Shown here piece after piece: positions 1-6,791 of a DNA stretch of 64,000 bases. Below the pieces are notes generated by a model. It saw nothing but the letters and a program-made list of their open reading frames with translations. It was not told the origin of the DNA and did no database searches. The DNA is taken from NCBI RefSeq assembly GCF_014075995.1, contig NZ_CP055153.1:6138001-6202000 (forward strand). The letters are read 5' to 3'. Position 1 is the first letter of the stretch; every line of letters starts with the position of its first letter. Source of the DNA: Adhaeribacter radiodurans (lineage in GTDB: Bacteria > Bacteroidota > Bacteroidia > Cytophagales > Hymenobacteraceae). The position numbers and the translations under genes are program-made.

Positions 1-2
1 AG

Positions 3-71
3 AATCACTTTAATGAGCTTGAGAAGCGAATCTCTATTAATGAAAGGCAAAGAAAAAAAATTAAGTTATAA
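3..71 (+). CDS. C-terminal end of an unidentified protein (partial)
   Basis: An open frame enters the window from the left edge and ends with TAA at 69-71, encoding about 22 charged residues ending in KKIKL. It is followed two bases later by a strong hairpin with a T-run, which is where a gene end would be expected. The fragment is too short to identify. A chance open frame cannot be excluded, since the two other plus-strand frames give nothing better to compare with. Confidence 0.35.
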   Translation, partial: NHFNELEKRISINERQRKKIKL

Positions 72-73
72 AC

Positions 74-102
74 AAAAAGGCAGTTATATAACTGCCTTTT
101 TT
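74..102. terminator. Bidirectional intrinsic terminator
   Basis: A perfect 11-bp stem (AAAAAGGCAGT / ACTGCCTTTTT) with a TATATA loop has A-runs on one side and T-runs on the other, so it can terminate transcription from both directions. It serves the partial gene at the left edge and the minus-strand sulfur operon that ends with the PhzF-like gene at 119. Confidence 0.85.
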
Positions 103-118
103 ATGCAGGTGAGTTAAC

Positions 119-1033
119 TTATAAGTAAAAGTAACCTTCTCCTACTAAAACACTTTTACCCCCAACTTTAACTCCGGTAATGGTATCGTTCTCGTGCCCA
201 ATGGTAATATACAATAAACTGGGGCGACCCATTTCAAAGCCTTGTTCACAGATAATTTTAACTTCGGTTGTGTCCGTTTCTGTTGGTACCAAGCCGTGAT
301 GCACCAAGTAACAACCCAAAGGACCGCAAGCACTACCTGTAGCAGGATCTTCCGGAATGCCAAAAGCAGGAGCGAACATGCGACCGTGTACAGTATGTGC
401 CGCTTGCTCTGTTTCTAGGGAGAACAGAAAAATGCTGTCGGTATTTATATAACGTAGCTGATTTTCGAGTACTTCGGTACGCAAACGCGCTTTTTTAACC
501 GCCGCCATACTTTTTAATGGAACATACAAGTAAGGTACACCGCACGAAACTACTTGTGCCGGTTGTTCCGTTACAATATCTGCTACATCAACTGAAAGTA
601 AATCTGCTAAAACCTGCGCATTTGTTACGGTTTGCCCAAACTCCGGTAAGGGTTGCGACATGGTAATTAATCCCAAATCCTGACCATTCTGCTCAAATAC
701 TATTGGTATATCTCCTACTCCTTCTTCAAAAATTAACCGGTTCCGACCTTCCGCCGATAATAATTTTTGTTGTAATAACACGTATGCAGTGCCAATAGTT
801 GGGTGGCCTGCCATTGGCAATTCCTTGCCCGGCGTGAAAATTCGCAATTTTATATCATTCTGCGGATTTTCTGGGGGCAGTACAAAGGTTGTTTCAGAAA
901 GGTTTAATTCTTTCGCGATGCGTTGCATTAAATGTTCGGGCACTTCCTGACCATCCGGAAAAACCGCTAGTTGGTTACCTCCGAATACCTCATCCGTGAA
1001 AACGTCCGCTAAATAATACAATACTTTTTTCAT
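119..1033 (-). CDS. PhzF family isomerase/epimerase-like protein
   Basis: A 304-residue protein of the PhzF (diaminopimelate-epimerase fold) family, at the usual family length. The N-terminal half carries GGNQLAV near residues 18-24 and SETTFV at 46-51; Glu47 corresponds to the catalytic glutamate of PhzF. AGHPTIG follows around residue 76, and the C-terminal half has DPATGSACG. Family members are cytosolic isomerases, but the substrate of most, including this one, is unknown. No phenazine genes are nearby, so a phenazine role is unlikely. Its ATG overlaps the stop codon of the upstream sulfhydrylase gene (ATGA), so the two are almost certainly translated from one mRNA. It is the last gene of the sulfur operon. 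A metabolite-repair or amino-acid-related role is only a guess. Confidence 0.85.
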   Translation of the reverse strand: MKKVLYYLADVFTDEVFGGNQLAVFPDGQEVPEHLMQRIAKELNLSETTFVLPPENPQNDIKLRIFTPGKELPMAGHPTIGTAYVLLQQKLLSAEGRNRLIFEEGVGDIPIVFEQNGQDLGLITMSQPLPEFGQTVTNAQVLADLLSVDVADIVTEQPAQVVSCGVPYLYVPLKSMAAVKKARLRTEVLENQLRYINTDSIFLFSLETEQAAHTVHGRMFAPAFGIPEDPATGSACGPLGCYLVHHGLVPTETDTTEVKIICEQGFEMGRPSLLYITIGHENDTITGVKVGGKSVLVGEGYFYL

Positions 1034-2202
1034 GCTTTAGTAGCTACCAGAGCTTGATCAATATCCGCAATTAAATCGTTCACGTTTTCTAATCCAACGG
1101 ATATCCGGATAAGACCATCAGAAATACCTACTGCCGTCCGTTCAGATTCGGTCAGTTTAGAATGGGTAGTAGAAGCCGGATGCGTAACAGTAGTACGCGT
1201 ATCGCCCAGGTTAGCTGTTTTAGAAGCGATTTGTAAAGCATCCATAAATTGGTGCGCGCGCGCATAACCACCTTTTACCACGAAGGTAACAATGCCACCG
1301 CCTTGTTTCATTTGTTTTTTAGCCAACTCGTATTGCGGGTGCGAGGGTAAAAACGGATACAAAACGCTCTCCAATTCAGGATGATTATCTAAGAACTCTG
1401 CTAAAGTTAAAGCACTCTGACAGTGCCGATCCATCCGGACAGGTAAAGTTTCAAGGCTTTTACTTAAAATCCAGGCATTAAACGGCGATAAAGCCGGCCC
1501 TGTATGGCGCGCAAAAAAACGAATTTCGTCGATTAAATCTTGCCGTCCTACAATTATACCACCTAATACCCGGCCTTGGCCATCAATAAATTTAGTAGCC
1601 GAATGAATAACCAAATCTGCGCCGTAAGATATTGGGGTTTGCAGGTAAGGTGTGGCAAAACAGTTATCAACACTTAAAATTAAATTGTGTTTCTTTTTTA
1701 AGTTGCCCAGCCATTCTAAATCTATCAACTCCAACTGCGGATTTGAAGGAGTTTCGATAAAAATTAATTTAGTATTTGGCTGAATTAGCGCTTCCCATTC
1801 TTCCGGACGAGCTGCATCGGCATAGGTATGCGTAATACCCCACTTAGACAGAACTTTGGTAAGCAATTGGTGCGACGACCCAAACACCGAACGTGAAGCC
1901 AGAATATGATCGCCGGATTGCAAGATGGCTCCAAAACCAGAAAAAACTGCCGCCATACCTGTAGCAAAGGCAAAGCCATCTTCGGCACCTTCTAACAAAC
2001 ACATCTTATCAATGAACTCAGATGTATTCGGATTGGAAAAGCGGGAATAGATATTCCCTTCCAGTTCATCGGCAAATAAGGCACGTCCCTGCTCGGCCGT
2101 TTCGAAAGTGAAACTGGAGGTAAGGTAAAGCGGCGTTGAATGCTCCCGAAATTCGCTACGATTCGGATGAGTACGTATTACTTTGGTTTCGTTATTTTCC
2201 AC
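1030..2202 (-). CDS. metZ: O-succinylhomoserine sulfhydrylase-type PLP enzyme
   Basis: A 390-residue cytosolic enzyme of the Cys/Met metabolism PLP family. The PLP-binding lysine lies in HSATKFIDGQGR (Lys204), preceded by the cofactor-binding SVDN segment near 177-180 and the N-terminal YSRFSNPN motif at 52-59. Family members of this type (MetZ) join sulfide to activated homoserine to make homocysteine; cystathionine gamma-synthase or gamma-lyase activity cannot be excluded from sequence alone. Its position after sulfite reductase and siroheme synthase favours direct sulfhydrylation, because sulfide made upstream would be its substrate. The downstream PhzF-like gene overlaps it by 4 bases. 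The 105 bases upstream show no riboswitch that I recognise. Confidence 0.86.
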   Translation of the reverse strand: MENNETKVIRTHPNRSEFREHSTPLYLTSSFTFETAEQGRALFADELEGNIYSRFSNPNTSEFIDKMCLLEGAEDGFAFATGMAAVFSGFGAILQSGDHILASRSVFGSSHQLLTKVLSKWGITHTYADAARPEEWEALIQPNTKLIFIETPSNPQLELIDLEWLGNLKKKHNLILSVDNCFATPYLQTPISYGADLVIHSATKFIDGQGRVLGGIIVGRQDLIDEIRFFARHTGPALSPFNAWILSKSLETLPVRMDRHCQSALTLAEFLDNHPELESVLYPFLPSHPQYELAKKQMKQGGGIVTFVVKGGYARAHQFMDALQIASKTANLGDTRTTVTHPASTTHSKLTESERTAVGISDGLIRISVGLENVNDLIADIDQALVATKA

Positions 2203-2307
2203 AATTTGTAATTACTAGTTGCAAGTTACAGGCTAAAGAATAAAAGCTAGCTTACTCTTACTGGCTTAATCAGTTGTAAACTAAATTTTACTTTTTCCTA
2301 TCTAAAA

Positions 2308-3864
2308 TTAAAAAAGCATTGTGATGATATTTCGCAAACTTACGAGGATCACAATTAATCCTACTAAGATCATCATGGTTTTTATCGGAAGTTTACGGGC
2401 TAGGATTGCTGCAATGGGGGCTGCCACCACGCCACCGAGTACTAATCCGGCTATTACCTGCCAATGGTTAAAGCCAATAAGGGCAAAGAAAGTAATGGAG
2501 CTTGCCAGTGAAACAAAAAATTCTGCCAGGTTTACGGAGCCAATAGTGTACAAAGGACTACGGCCACTGGCAATTAACGAAGACGACACAATTGGTCCCC
2601 AGCCCCCGCCACCTACCGAATCCAGGAAGCCACCTGCCGTAGCGAGTATGCCTAATTTCCGGATAGGTTTACGCTTAGTAGTTTTCTTTAAAGCTTTCTT
2701 AATGATAACACCCCCTAAAAACAAAGTGTATAATGCTACCAATGGTTTAATGATATACACGTAATTTTCGGCGGAAGAAAGTACGTAAGCTCCTAAGATA
2801 GCGCCTATTACGCCGGGTAATAACAAATTCTTAAATAATTTACTATTTACATTCCGGAAACGCAGGTGCATTAATCCGGATACGCCGCTGGTAAATATTT
2901 CGGAAGCATGCACGCTGGCGCTGGCAAAGGCTGGTGGAACGCCCACCGTAAGCAAAAAAGTAGTGGCACTTACGCCGTAAGCCATACCCAAGGCGCCGTC
3001 AATCATTTGAGCAACGAAACCAGCCAACATAAACCAAAGTATTTTAGAATCAATGTTTTGAGCGGCCTGGCGGGCATAAACGCCAAGAGTATCCATGGGT
3101 AAAAGGCTAAAAAGCAAATGCCCGGAAATCATTAATCCTAAACAGGCAAAGGCAACTATAAACTGATACCTCCGGGAATGTTTAATATGCGGTATTAAAG
3201 GAATGGGAGCAGGTTTAGGTGGTTCAGCTGCAATCACTTCAGTTGAAGTTCCCGGTTTTTCTACCAAAACCGAAGTTATGGTATTTAGTTGTTTTACTTT
3301 TTCCGCGAAATCGCCTTTTAAACTATTCCGGATTTGCTGCAAGTTGTCTAGCACAGCTTCTAATTCGTCCGGGAAAGTTTCGTTTAATACTTCTTTTACT
3401 CGTTTAGCTACCGTTGGGGATTTACCATTAGTAGAAATAGCAATTTTTAGATTGCCTTTCTGCACGATAGAACTCAGGTAAAAATCGCATTCATCTGGCG
3501 TATCGGCTACGTTGGCCAGTAATTTCTGATCTTTTGCTTCTTGTTTAATCTGCCTATTTAGGGCTTTATCATTGGTGGCTACAATTACTAAATCTTTTTC
3601 TTCTAGATCGGTAATAGTATAAGGCCTTTCCAGTAAGGTTACGTGGGGATGCTGTTCGGCCAGTTCTTTTATTTGCGGTAAAATTTGCGTTGCAACCAGC
3701 GTAACCCTAGCTTCCGGACTGTTACGAAGCACTGCTGATATTTTTTCTTCTCCCACTAGCCCCCCGCCCACAATTAAGGTATGCAGTTCGTGTAGTTTCA
3801 GGAAAACCGGAAAAAGATAATTTTCCTGGTCGGTAGCAGTTAAGGAATTAGGTTCAGTTAACAC
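2308..3864 (-). CDS. Siroheme synthase (CysG-N/Met8p) fused to TSUP-family transporter
   Basis: A 518-residue two-part protein. Residues about 15-205 match the precorrin-2 dehydrogenase/sirohydrochlorin ferrochelatase module, with a nucleotide-binding IVGGGLVGEEK at 31-41, VIVATND, and STNGKSPTVAKRVKE. This module makes siroheme, the cofactor of the adjacent sulfite reductase. After a Pro-rich linker, residues about 230-518 form a polytopic membrane domain of the TauE/SafE (TSUP) sulfite/anion exporter family, with two half-repeats containing GALGMAYGVS and SVGGGGWGPIVSS. The fusion ties cofactor synthesis to transport of a sulfur anion, perhaps sulfite, although the substrate and direction are inferred. 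It is the second gene of the operon, 237 bases after sulfite reductase across a long inverted repeat. Confidence 0.88.
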   Translation of the reverse strand: MLTEPNSLTATDQENYLFPVFLKLHELHTLIVGGGLVGEEKISAVLRNSPEARVTLVATQILPQIKELAEQHPHVTLLERPYTITDLEEKDLVIVATNDKALNRQIKQEAKDQKLLANVADTPDECDFYLSSIVQKGNLKIAISTNGKSPTVAKRVKEVLNETFPDELEAVLDNLQQIRNSLKGDFAEKVKQLNTITSVLVEKPGTSTEVIAAEPPKPAPIPLIPHIKHSRRYQFIVAFACLGLMISGHLLFSLLPMDTLGVYARQAAQNIDSKILWFMLAGFVAQMIDGALGMAYGVSATTFLLTVGVPPAFASASVHASEIFTSGVSGLMHLRFRNVNSKLFKNLLLPGVIGAILGAYVLSSAENYVYIIKPLVALYTLFLGGVIIKKALKKTTKRKPIRKLGILATAGGFLDSVGGGGWGPIVSSSLIASGRSPLYTIGSVNLAEFFVSLASSITFFALIGFNHWQVIAGLVLGGVVAAPIAAILARKLPIKTMMILVGLIVILVSLRNIITMLF

Positions 3865-3870
3865 AAATTT

Positions 3871-3946
3871 TAAATCACAGATTAAACGGATTACACAGAT
3901 TTAGCAGATTTATTTCTGATATACAGATTGACGCGGATTCCACGGG
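3871..3946. repeat. REP-like stretch with repeated CAGATT/CGGATT units
   Basis: The intergenic stretch holds at least five spaced copies of CAGATT or CGGATT (for example CACAGATT, CGGATT, CACAGATT, CAGATT, CAGATT, CGGATT). A related piece, CGCGTTAATCCGCG, occurs at about 4085-4098 on the far side of the inverted repeat. I recall similar noncoding text from Bacteroidota intergenic regions, but that is memory rather than a search. No transposase is close by. It may be a dispersed repeat of unknown role. Confidence 0.4.
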
Positions 3947-3997
3947 TTTACCTAAAAACTTGTAAAGTTTAAAGAGACTTTACTTATTTCAAAATAA

Positions 3998-4079
3998 ACT
4001 ACTATGATTAACATATTGAATCAGAATAATTAAGAGGATTAACTTAATTATTCTGATTCAATATGTTAATCATAGTAGT
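3998..4079. repeat. Perfect 37-bp inverted repeat with 8-base loop
   Basis: The arms at 3998-4034 and 4043-4079 are perfectly complementary over 37 bases, with loop AGGATTAA. The repeat lies 22 bases after the sulfite reductase stop codon and before the siroheme synthase-transporter gene. On the minus strand the hairpin is followed by TTTATTTTG, a weak T-rich tract. It is much longer and more AT-rich than an ordinary terminator. It could be a partial terminator or 3' mRNA stabiliser that lowers expression of downstream operon genes, or a small mobile palindrome. Confidence 0.8.
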
Positions 4080-4101
4080 GGAATTCGCGTTAATCCGCGC
4101 T

Positions 4102-6234
4102 TCAAACATTCAGCAAATCGGCTAATACTTCCGGACGTTTTACTTCTTCGCCGCGATAAGTTTTAGCAGCGGTTAAGAAACTATCGGCTTCGGTTAAAAA
4201 TTGCAGGGCAAATTCCTGACTTGGTTCGTTCTGGTTAATTTGCAGCACATGCGTTTTAAAATCCGGATCGAAGGTAAAAGTGCCATTGGCTACAAAATGC
4301 GTATCAAAATCGTTGATAATACCAATTTGCGTATTGCAGGCTATTCCTTTACTCAACAATAATGCTTTGGCGGTACCCACAAAAATGCTGTAGCTATGAT
4401 AGATAGAATCCGCGTACATGCCGTTTTTTAAGGCTTCTACTGACCATTCCAGTTTTTCTTCTACCTCATACAACAAAGTAGCTACCAAATCAATCATTAC
4501 CCCAGCGCATTCTCCTACTCCAATTGCAGTGGCGTATTCTTCTACGTGGCCCCAGTCTTTGTAATCGTCGGGAGCCATGGTACTTAAATCGGCAAGTGGT
4601 TTTAATAACTGATAAAAATAATTTTTACCCTGACGGTCGTAGTACGAGTTAAAATATTCGCCGTCGTAAGCGTTAGTTTCAAAATCGTTGAACAGGAAGC
4701 GCAAAATGTGTGGCCCCCGCTTAGTTGGCACTTTAATTACCCGGTCAGCTACACGGCCTTCGCCGTTACCCAGCGTACCGCCACCCAGCATTACCTGTAA
4801 AGCAGGAACAACGGCATTGCCGTGTTTAATAGAGCTGCCGTGGAAACCAATATTTGCTAAACCGTGCTGCCCGCAAGAGTTCATGCAACCACTAATTTTT
4901 ATTTTAATGTCGTGGTTATATACTAAATCTGGAAACTCTTCGGCAATCATATTTTCCAGCACTTCGGCAATACCCATGCTGTTGGTAATTCCTAAATTAC
5001 AAGTATCGGTACCGGGGCAGGTAGTAATATCGGCGGTACTGTCAAAACCTGGTTTAGCTAACCCTAATTTATTTAATTCCTGAAAAAAGTAAGGTAAAGC
5101 TTCGAGCCGGATATATTTAAACAGTAAGCCTTGGTTAGCCGTTACCCGAATATCATTGGCGGCAAAATCTTTTACTAAATCGGCTATTTTACGGGCAACA
5201 TCGGTTTTGATATCGCCCATTAGCACCCGTGTTCTTACCGAATAAAAACCTTTTTGCTTTTGCTCCACTACGTTGGTTTTCAACCAGGCCTCGTAATGAT
5301 TTTGATTTAAAATTTCTACGGCCGGTATTTCCCGTTCAGGAGCTGGCTCGGGTTGTGGAATAGCGTTGCGATCGATAACGTACGATTTACTTTTATTAGC
5401 CGTACGTTCCTGTGCTACTAAATCTATAAAAGCTTCAAAGCCAATTTTAGCAATCAGGTATTTCAAACGGGCTTTATTGCGGCTGGTACGTTCCCCGTGG
5501 CGGTCAAATACCCGAATAACCGCTTCGATTAACGGAATAACCTGGTCTTCGGGTAAAAATTCATAACCGAGTTTGGCCAACATAGGCTGTGCTCCTAAAC
5601 CTCCGCCTAACACTACCCGGAAACCGCGTACTTCTTCGCCATTCTCCATTTTAACTTTAGGCACAAATCCTACATCGTGCATATAGGCCATGGCCGTATC
5701 TGCTTCTGAAGCGGAAAAACTAATTTTAAACTTCCGGCCCATATCCTGGCAAATAGGATTGCGCACAAAATACCGGAACGTTTCGTAGGCATAAGGCGAT
5801 ACATCAAATGGCTCGTTCGGGTCGATACCGGCGTCGGGGGAAGCGGTTACGTTACGTACAGTATTACCGCAAGCTTCGCGTAAAGTAATATCATCTTCGG
5901 CTAACTTAGACCATAGTTCCGGAGTGCGGTCGAGGCTCACAAAGTGAATCTGAATATCCTGCCGGGTAGTTAAATGCAAGTTTTTGCTAGCGTACTCATC
6001 GGATACATCGGCAATTTTGAGTAATTGCTTTACAGTAAAACGGCCAAAAGGCAATTTAATGCGCACCATTTGCACCCCAGGTTGGCGCTGGCCGTAAATA
6101 CCCCGGGTTAAACGTAAACTCCGGAATTTTTCGTCTGGTAGCTGACCGCCCCGGAATTGGCGTATTTTCTTGTCGAGATCAATTATTTCTTTTGAAACCA
6201 ATGGATTCTCGAATTCTGTCCGAAAACTTAACAT
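4102..6234 (-). CDS. Siroheme sulfite (nitrite) reductase with C-terminal HEPN-like domain
   Basis: A 710-residue cytosolic hemoprotein. Two nitrite/sulfite reductase half-repeats are visible. The siroheme-[4Fe-4S] cluster ligands appear as C-x5-C at Cys406/Cys412 (TTCPGTDTC) and C-x3-C at Cys450/Cys454 (SGCMNSCGQHG). The family reduces sulfite to sulfide, or nitrite to ammonia, by six electrons. Sulfite is favoured here by the siroheme synthase-TSUP fusion and MetZ downstream and by the cysteine-codon leader upstream. Residues about 575-710 are an extra helical region resembling a HEPN domain, which is unusual for the standard enzyme; its role is unknown. It is the first structural gene of the operon, and its ATG lies 38 bases after the second leader terminator. 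Confidence 0.87.
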   Translation of the reverse strand: MLSFRTEFENPLVSKEIIDLDKKIRQFRGGQLPDEKFRSLRLTRGIYGQRQPGVQMVRIKLPFGRFTVKQLLKIADVSDEYASKNLHLTTRQDIQIHFVSLDRTPELWSKLAEDDITLREACGNTVRNVTASPDAGIDPNEPFDVSPYAYETFRYFVRNPICQDMGRKFKISFSASEADTAMAYMHDVGFVPKVKMENGEEVRGFRVVLGGGLGAQPMLAKLGYEFLPEDQVIPLIEAVIRVFDRHGERTSRNKARLKYLIAKIGFEAFIDLVAQERTANKSKSYVIDRNAIPQPEPAPEREIPAVEILNQNHYEAWLKTNVVEQKQKGFYSVRTRVLMGDIKTDVARKIADLVKDFAANDIRVTANQGLLFKYIRLEALPYFFQELNKLGLAKPGFDSTADITTCPGTDTCNLGITNSMGIAEVLENMIAEEFPDLVYNHDIKIKISGCMNSCGQHGLANIGFHGSSIKHGNAVVPALQVMLGGGTLGNGEGRVADRVIKVPTKRGPHILRFLFNDFETNAYDGEYFNSYYDRQGKNYFYQLLKPLADLSTMAPDDYKDWGHVEEYATAIGVGECAGVMIDLVATLLYEVEEKLEWSVEALKNGMYADSIYHSYSIFVGTAKALLLSKGIACNTQIGIINDFDTHFVANGTFTFDPDFKTHVLQINQNEPSQEFALQFLTEADSFLTAAKTYRGEEVKRPEVLADLLNV

Positions 6235-6272
6235 ACTATATTTCTTTATTTTCTTTTATCCAACTTAATACT

Positions 6273-6304
6273 AAAAAGGCCTTTTCTTACTTAAAGAAAG
6301 GCCC
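6273..6304 (-). terminator. Attenuator terminator 2, before the sulfite reductase gene
   Basis: Read on the minus strand, GGCCTTTCTT pairs with AAGAAAAGGCC (one bulged A) around a short TAAGT loop, followed directly by TTTTT. It sits between the second cysteine-rich leader ORF (stop at 6340) and the sulfite reductase ATG at 6234, with no complete gene before it other than the leaders. That is the hallmark of an attenuator rather than a gene-end terminator. A leader segment GCCTTTT at 6327-6333 could pair with AAAAGGC of the 3' arm (6279-6285) and disrupt it. Confidence 0.85.
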
Positions 6305-6339
6305 AACACACAACTATTTACTTTATAAAAGGCAATAGC

Positions 6340-6405
6340 TTATAATGGCCCATCATTCGCAGCACAACAACACATACAACAACAGGAAGCAAGAGTATAT
6401 ACCAT
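6340..6405 (-). CDS. Cysteine-rich leader peptide 2
   Basis: A 21-codon ORF (ATG at 6405-6403, TAA at 6342-6340) encodes a peptide with six cysteines in seven codons: TGT TGT TGT ATG TGT TGT TGT, giving SCCCMCCCAA. The start is preceded by AT-rich sequence without a Shine-Dalgarno motif, as is normal in this phylum. The terminator stem begins 36 bases after the stop. Together they match the layout of amino-acid attenuators, in which ribosome stalling at scarce-Cys codons changes leader folding. The peptide itself probably has no function. It is too short for ordinary gene callers. Confidence 0.85.
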   Translation of the reverse strand: MVYTLASCCCMCCCAANDGPL

Positions 6406-6442
6406 ATTATCTATATCGTTTTAATAGAATTAGCCCGGAATT

Positions 6443-6476
6443 AAAAAGGCCTTTCCTGGTTTGCAGAAAAGGCCTT
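6443..6476 (-). terminator. Attenuator terminator 1
   Basis: On the minus strand AAGGCCTTTTCTG pairs with CAGGAAAGGCCTT (13 bp, one G-U) around a CAAAC loop, then TTTTT. It lies 21 bases after the stop of the first leader ORF and before the second one. An alternative 12-bp pairing is available between the 5' arm (6476-6464) and CAGGGAAGGCTT at 6511-6500, inside the last codons of leader 1, with two G-U pairs and one bulged G. That would be the antiterminator. Confidence 0.88.
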
Positions 6477-6497
6477 AATTAAAAATATATTTTACAA

Positions 6498-6587
6498 TCA
6501 AGCCTTCCCTGCCAAAGCCATACAACAGAAACCACAGCATGCCATGGAATTGCAGAAAATAGCAGAAAAAGCGTTTTGTGTATTCAT
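6498..6587 (-). CDS. Cysteine-rich leader peptide 1
   Basis: A 29-codon ORF (ATG at 6587-6585, TGA at 6500-6498) contains five cysteine codons, four of them clustered in ACCGFCCM. The final codons (GCA GGG AAG GCT TGA) contain the proposed antiterminator strand. A ribosome reaching the stop codon would cover that strand and allow the terminator at 6443-6476 to form, whereas one stalled at the Cys codons would leave it free. This is the textbook logic of his/trp-type attenuation, here read as cysteine sensing. It is the first ORF of the sulfur operon transcript and has no Shine-Dalgarno sequence. Confidence 0.85.
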   Translation of the reverse strand: MNTQNAFSAIFCNSMACCGFCCMALAGKA

Positions 6588-6610
6588 TATTTTATTTAAT
6601 GCCGTAAATA

Positions 6611-6618
6611 TAAAGGTA
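6611..6618 (-). promoter_or_regulatory. Possible -7 element of the sulfur operon
   Basis: The minus strand reads TACCTTTA, one mismatch from the Bacteroidota -7 consensus TAnnTTTG, placing a start site about 20 bases before leader peptide 1. No clear TTG -33 element is at the usual distance. The rest of the 6,619-6,791 stretch up to the protease gene is AT-rich with nothing else I can name. Confidence 0.3.
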
Positions 6619-6791
6619 TGTTACGAACTTCCAGCAGCTTAGATTTATTTTTTTTAAGAAAGCTCCAAAACAATTGCGGCTTATGCAAGCAAATAACATT
6701 TTTATTAGGTAATTGTTCCGTAAAACTTTTAAAATTATAGATTCATAACCTTTACCAGTACCAAACCCCAAAGAATTTTACATTTTAAAAA

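Noticed and set aside
2203-2307. Possible SAM riboswitch before metZ
   Set aside because: Methionine genes often carry one, but this 105-base gap is too short and shows no SAM-I-like helices or conserved core.
2321-2764. Plus-strand 147-residue frame
   Set aside because: It is the antisense of the TSUP domain; the minus-strand frame is 518 residues with clear family motifs.
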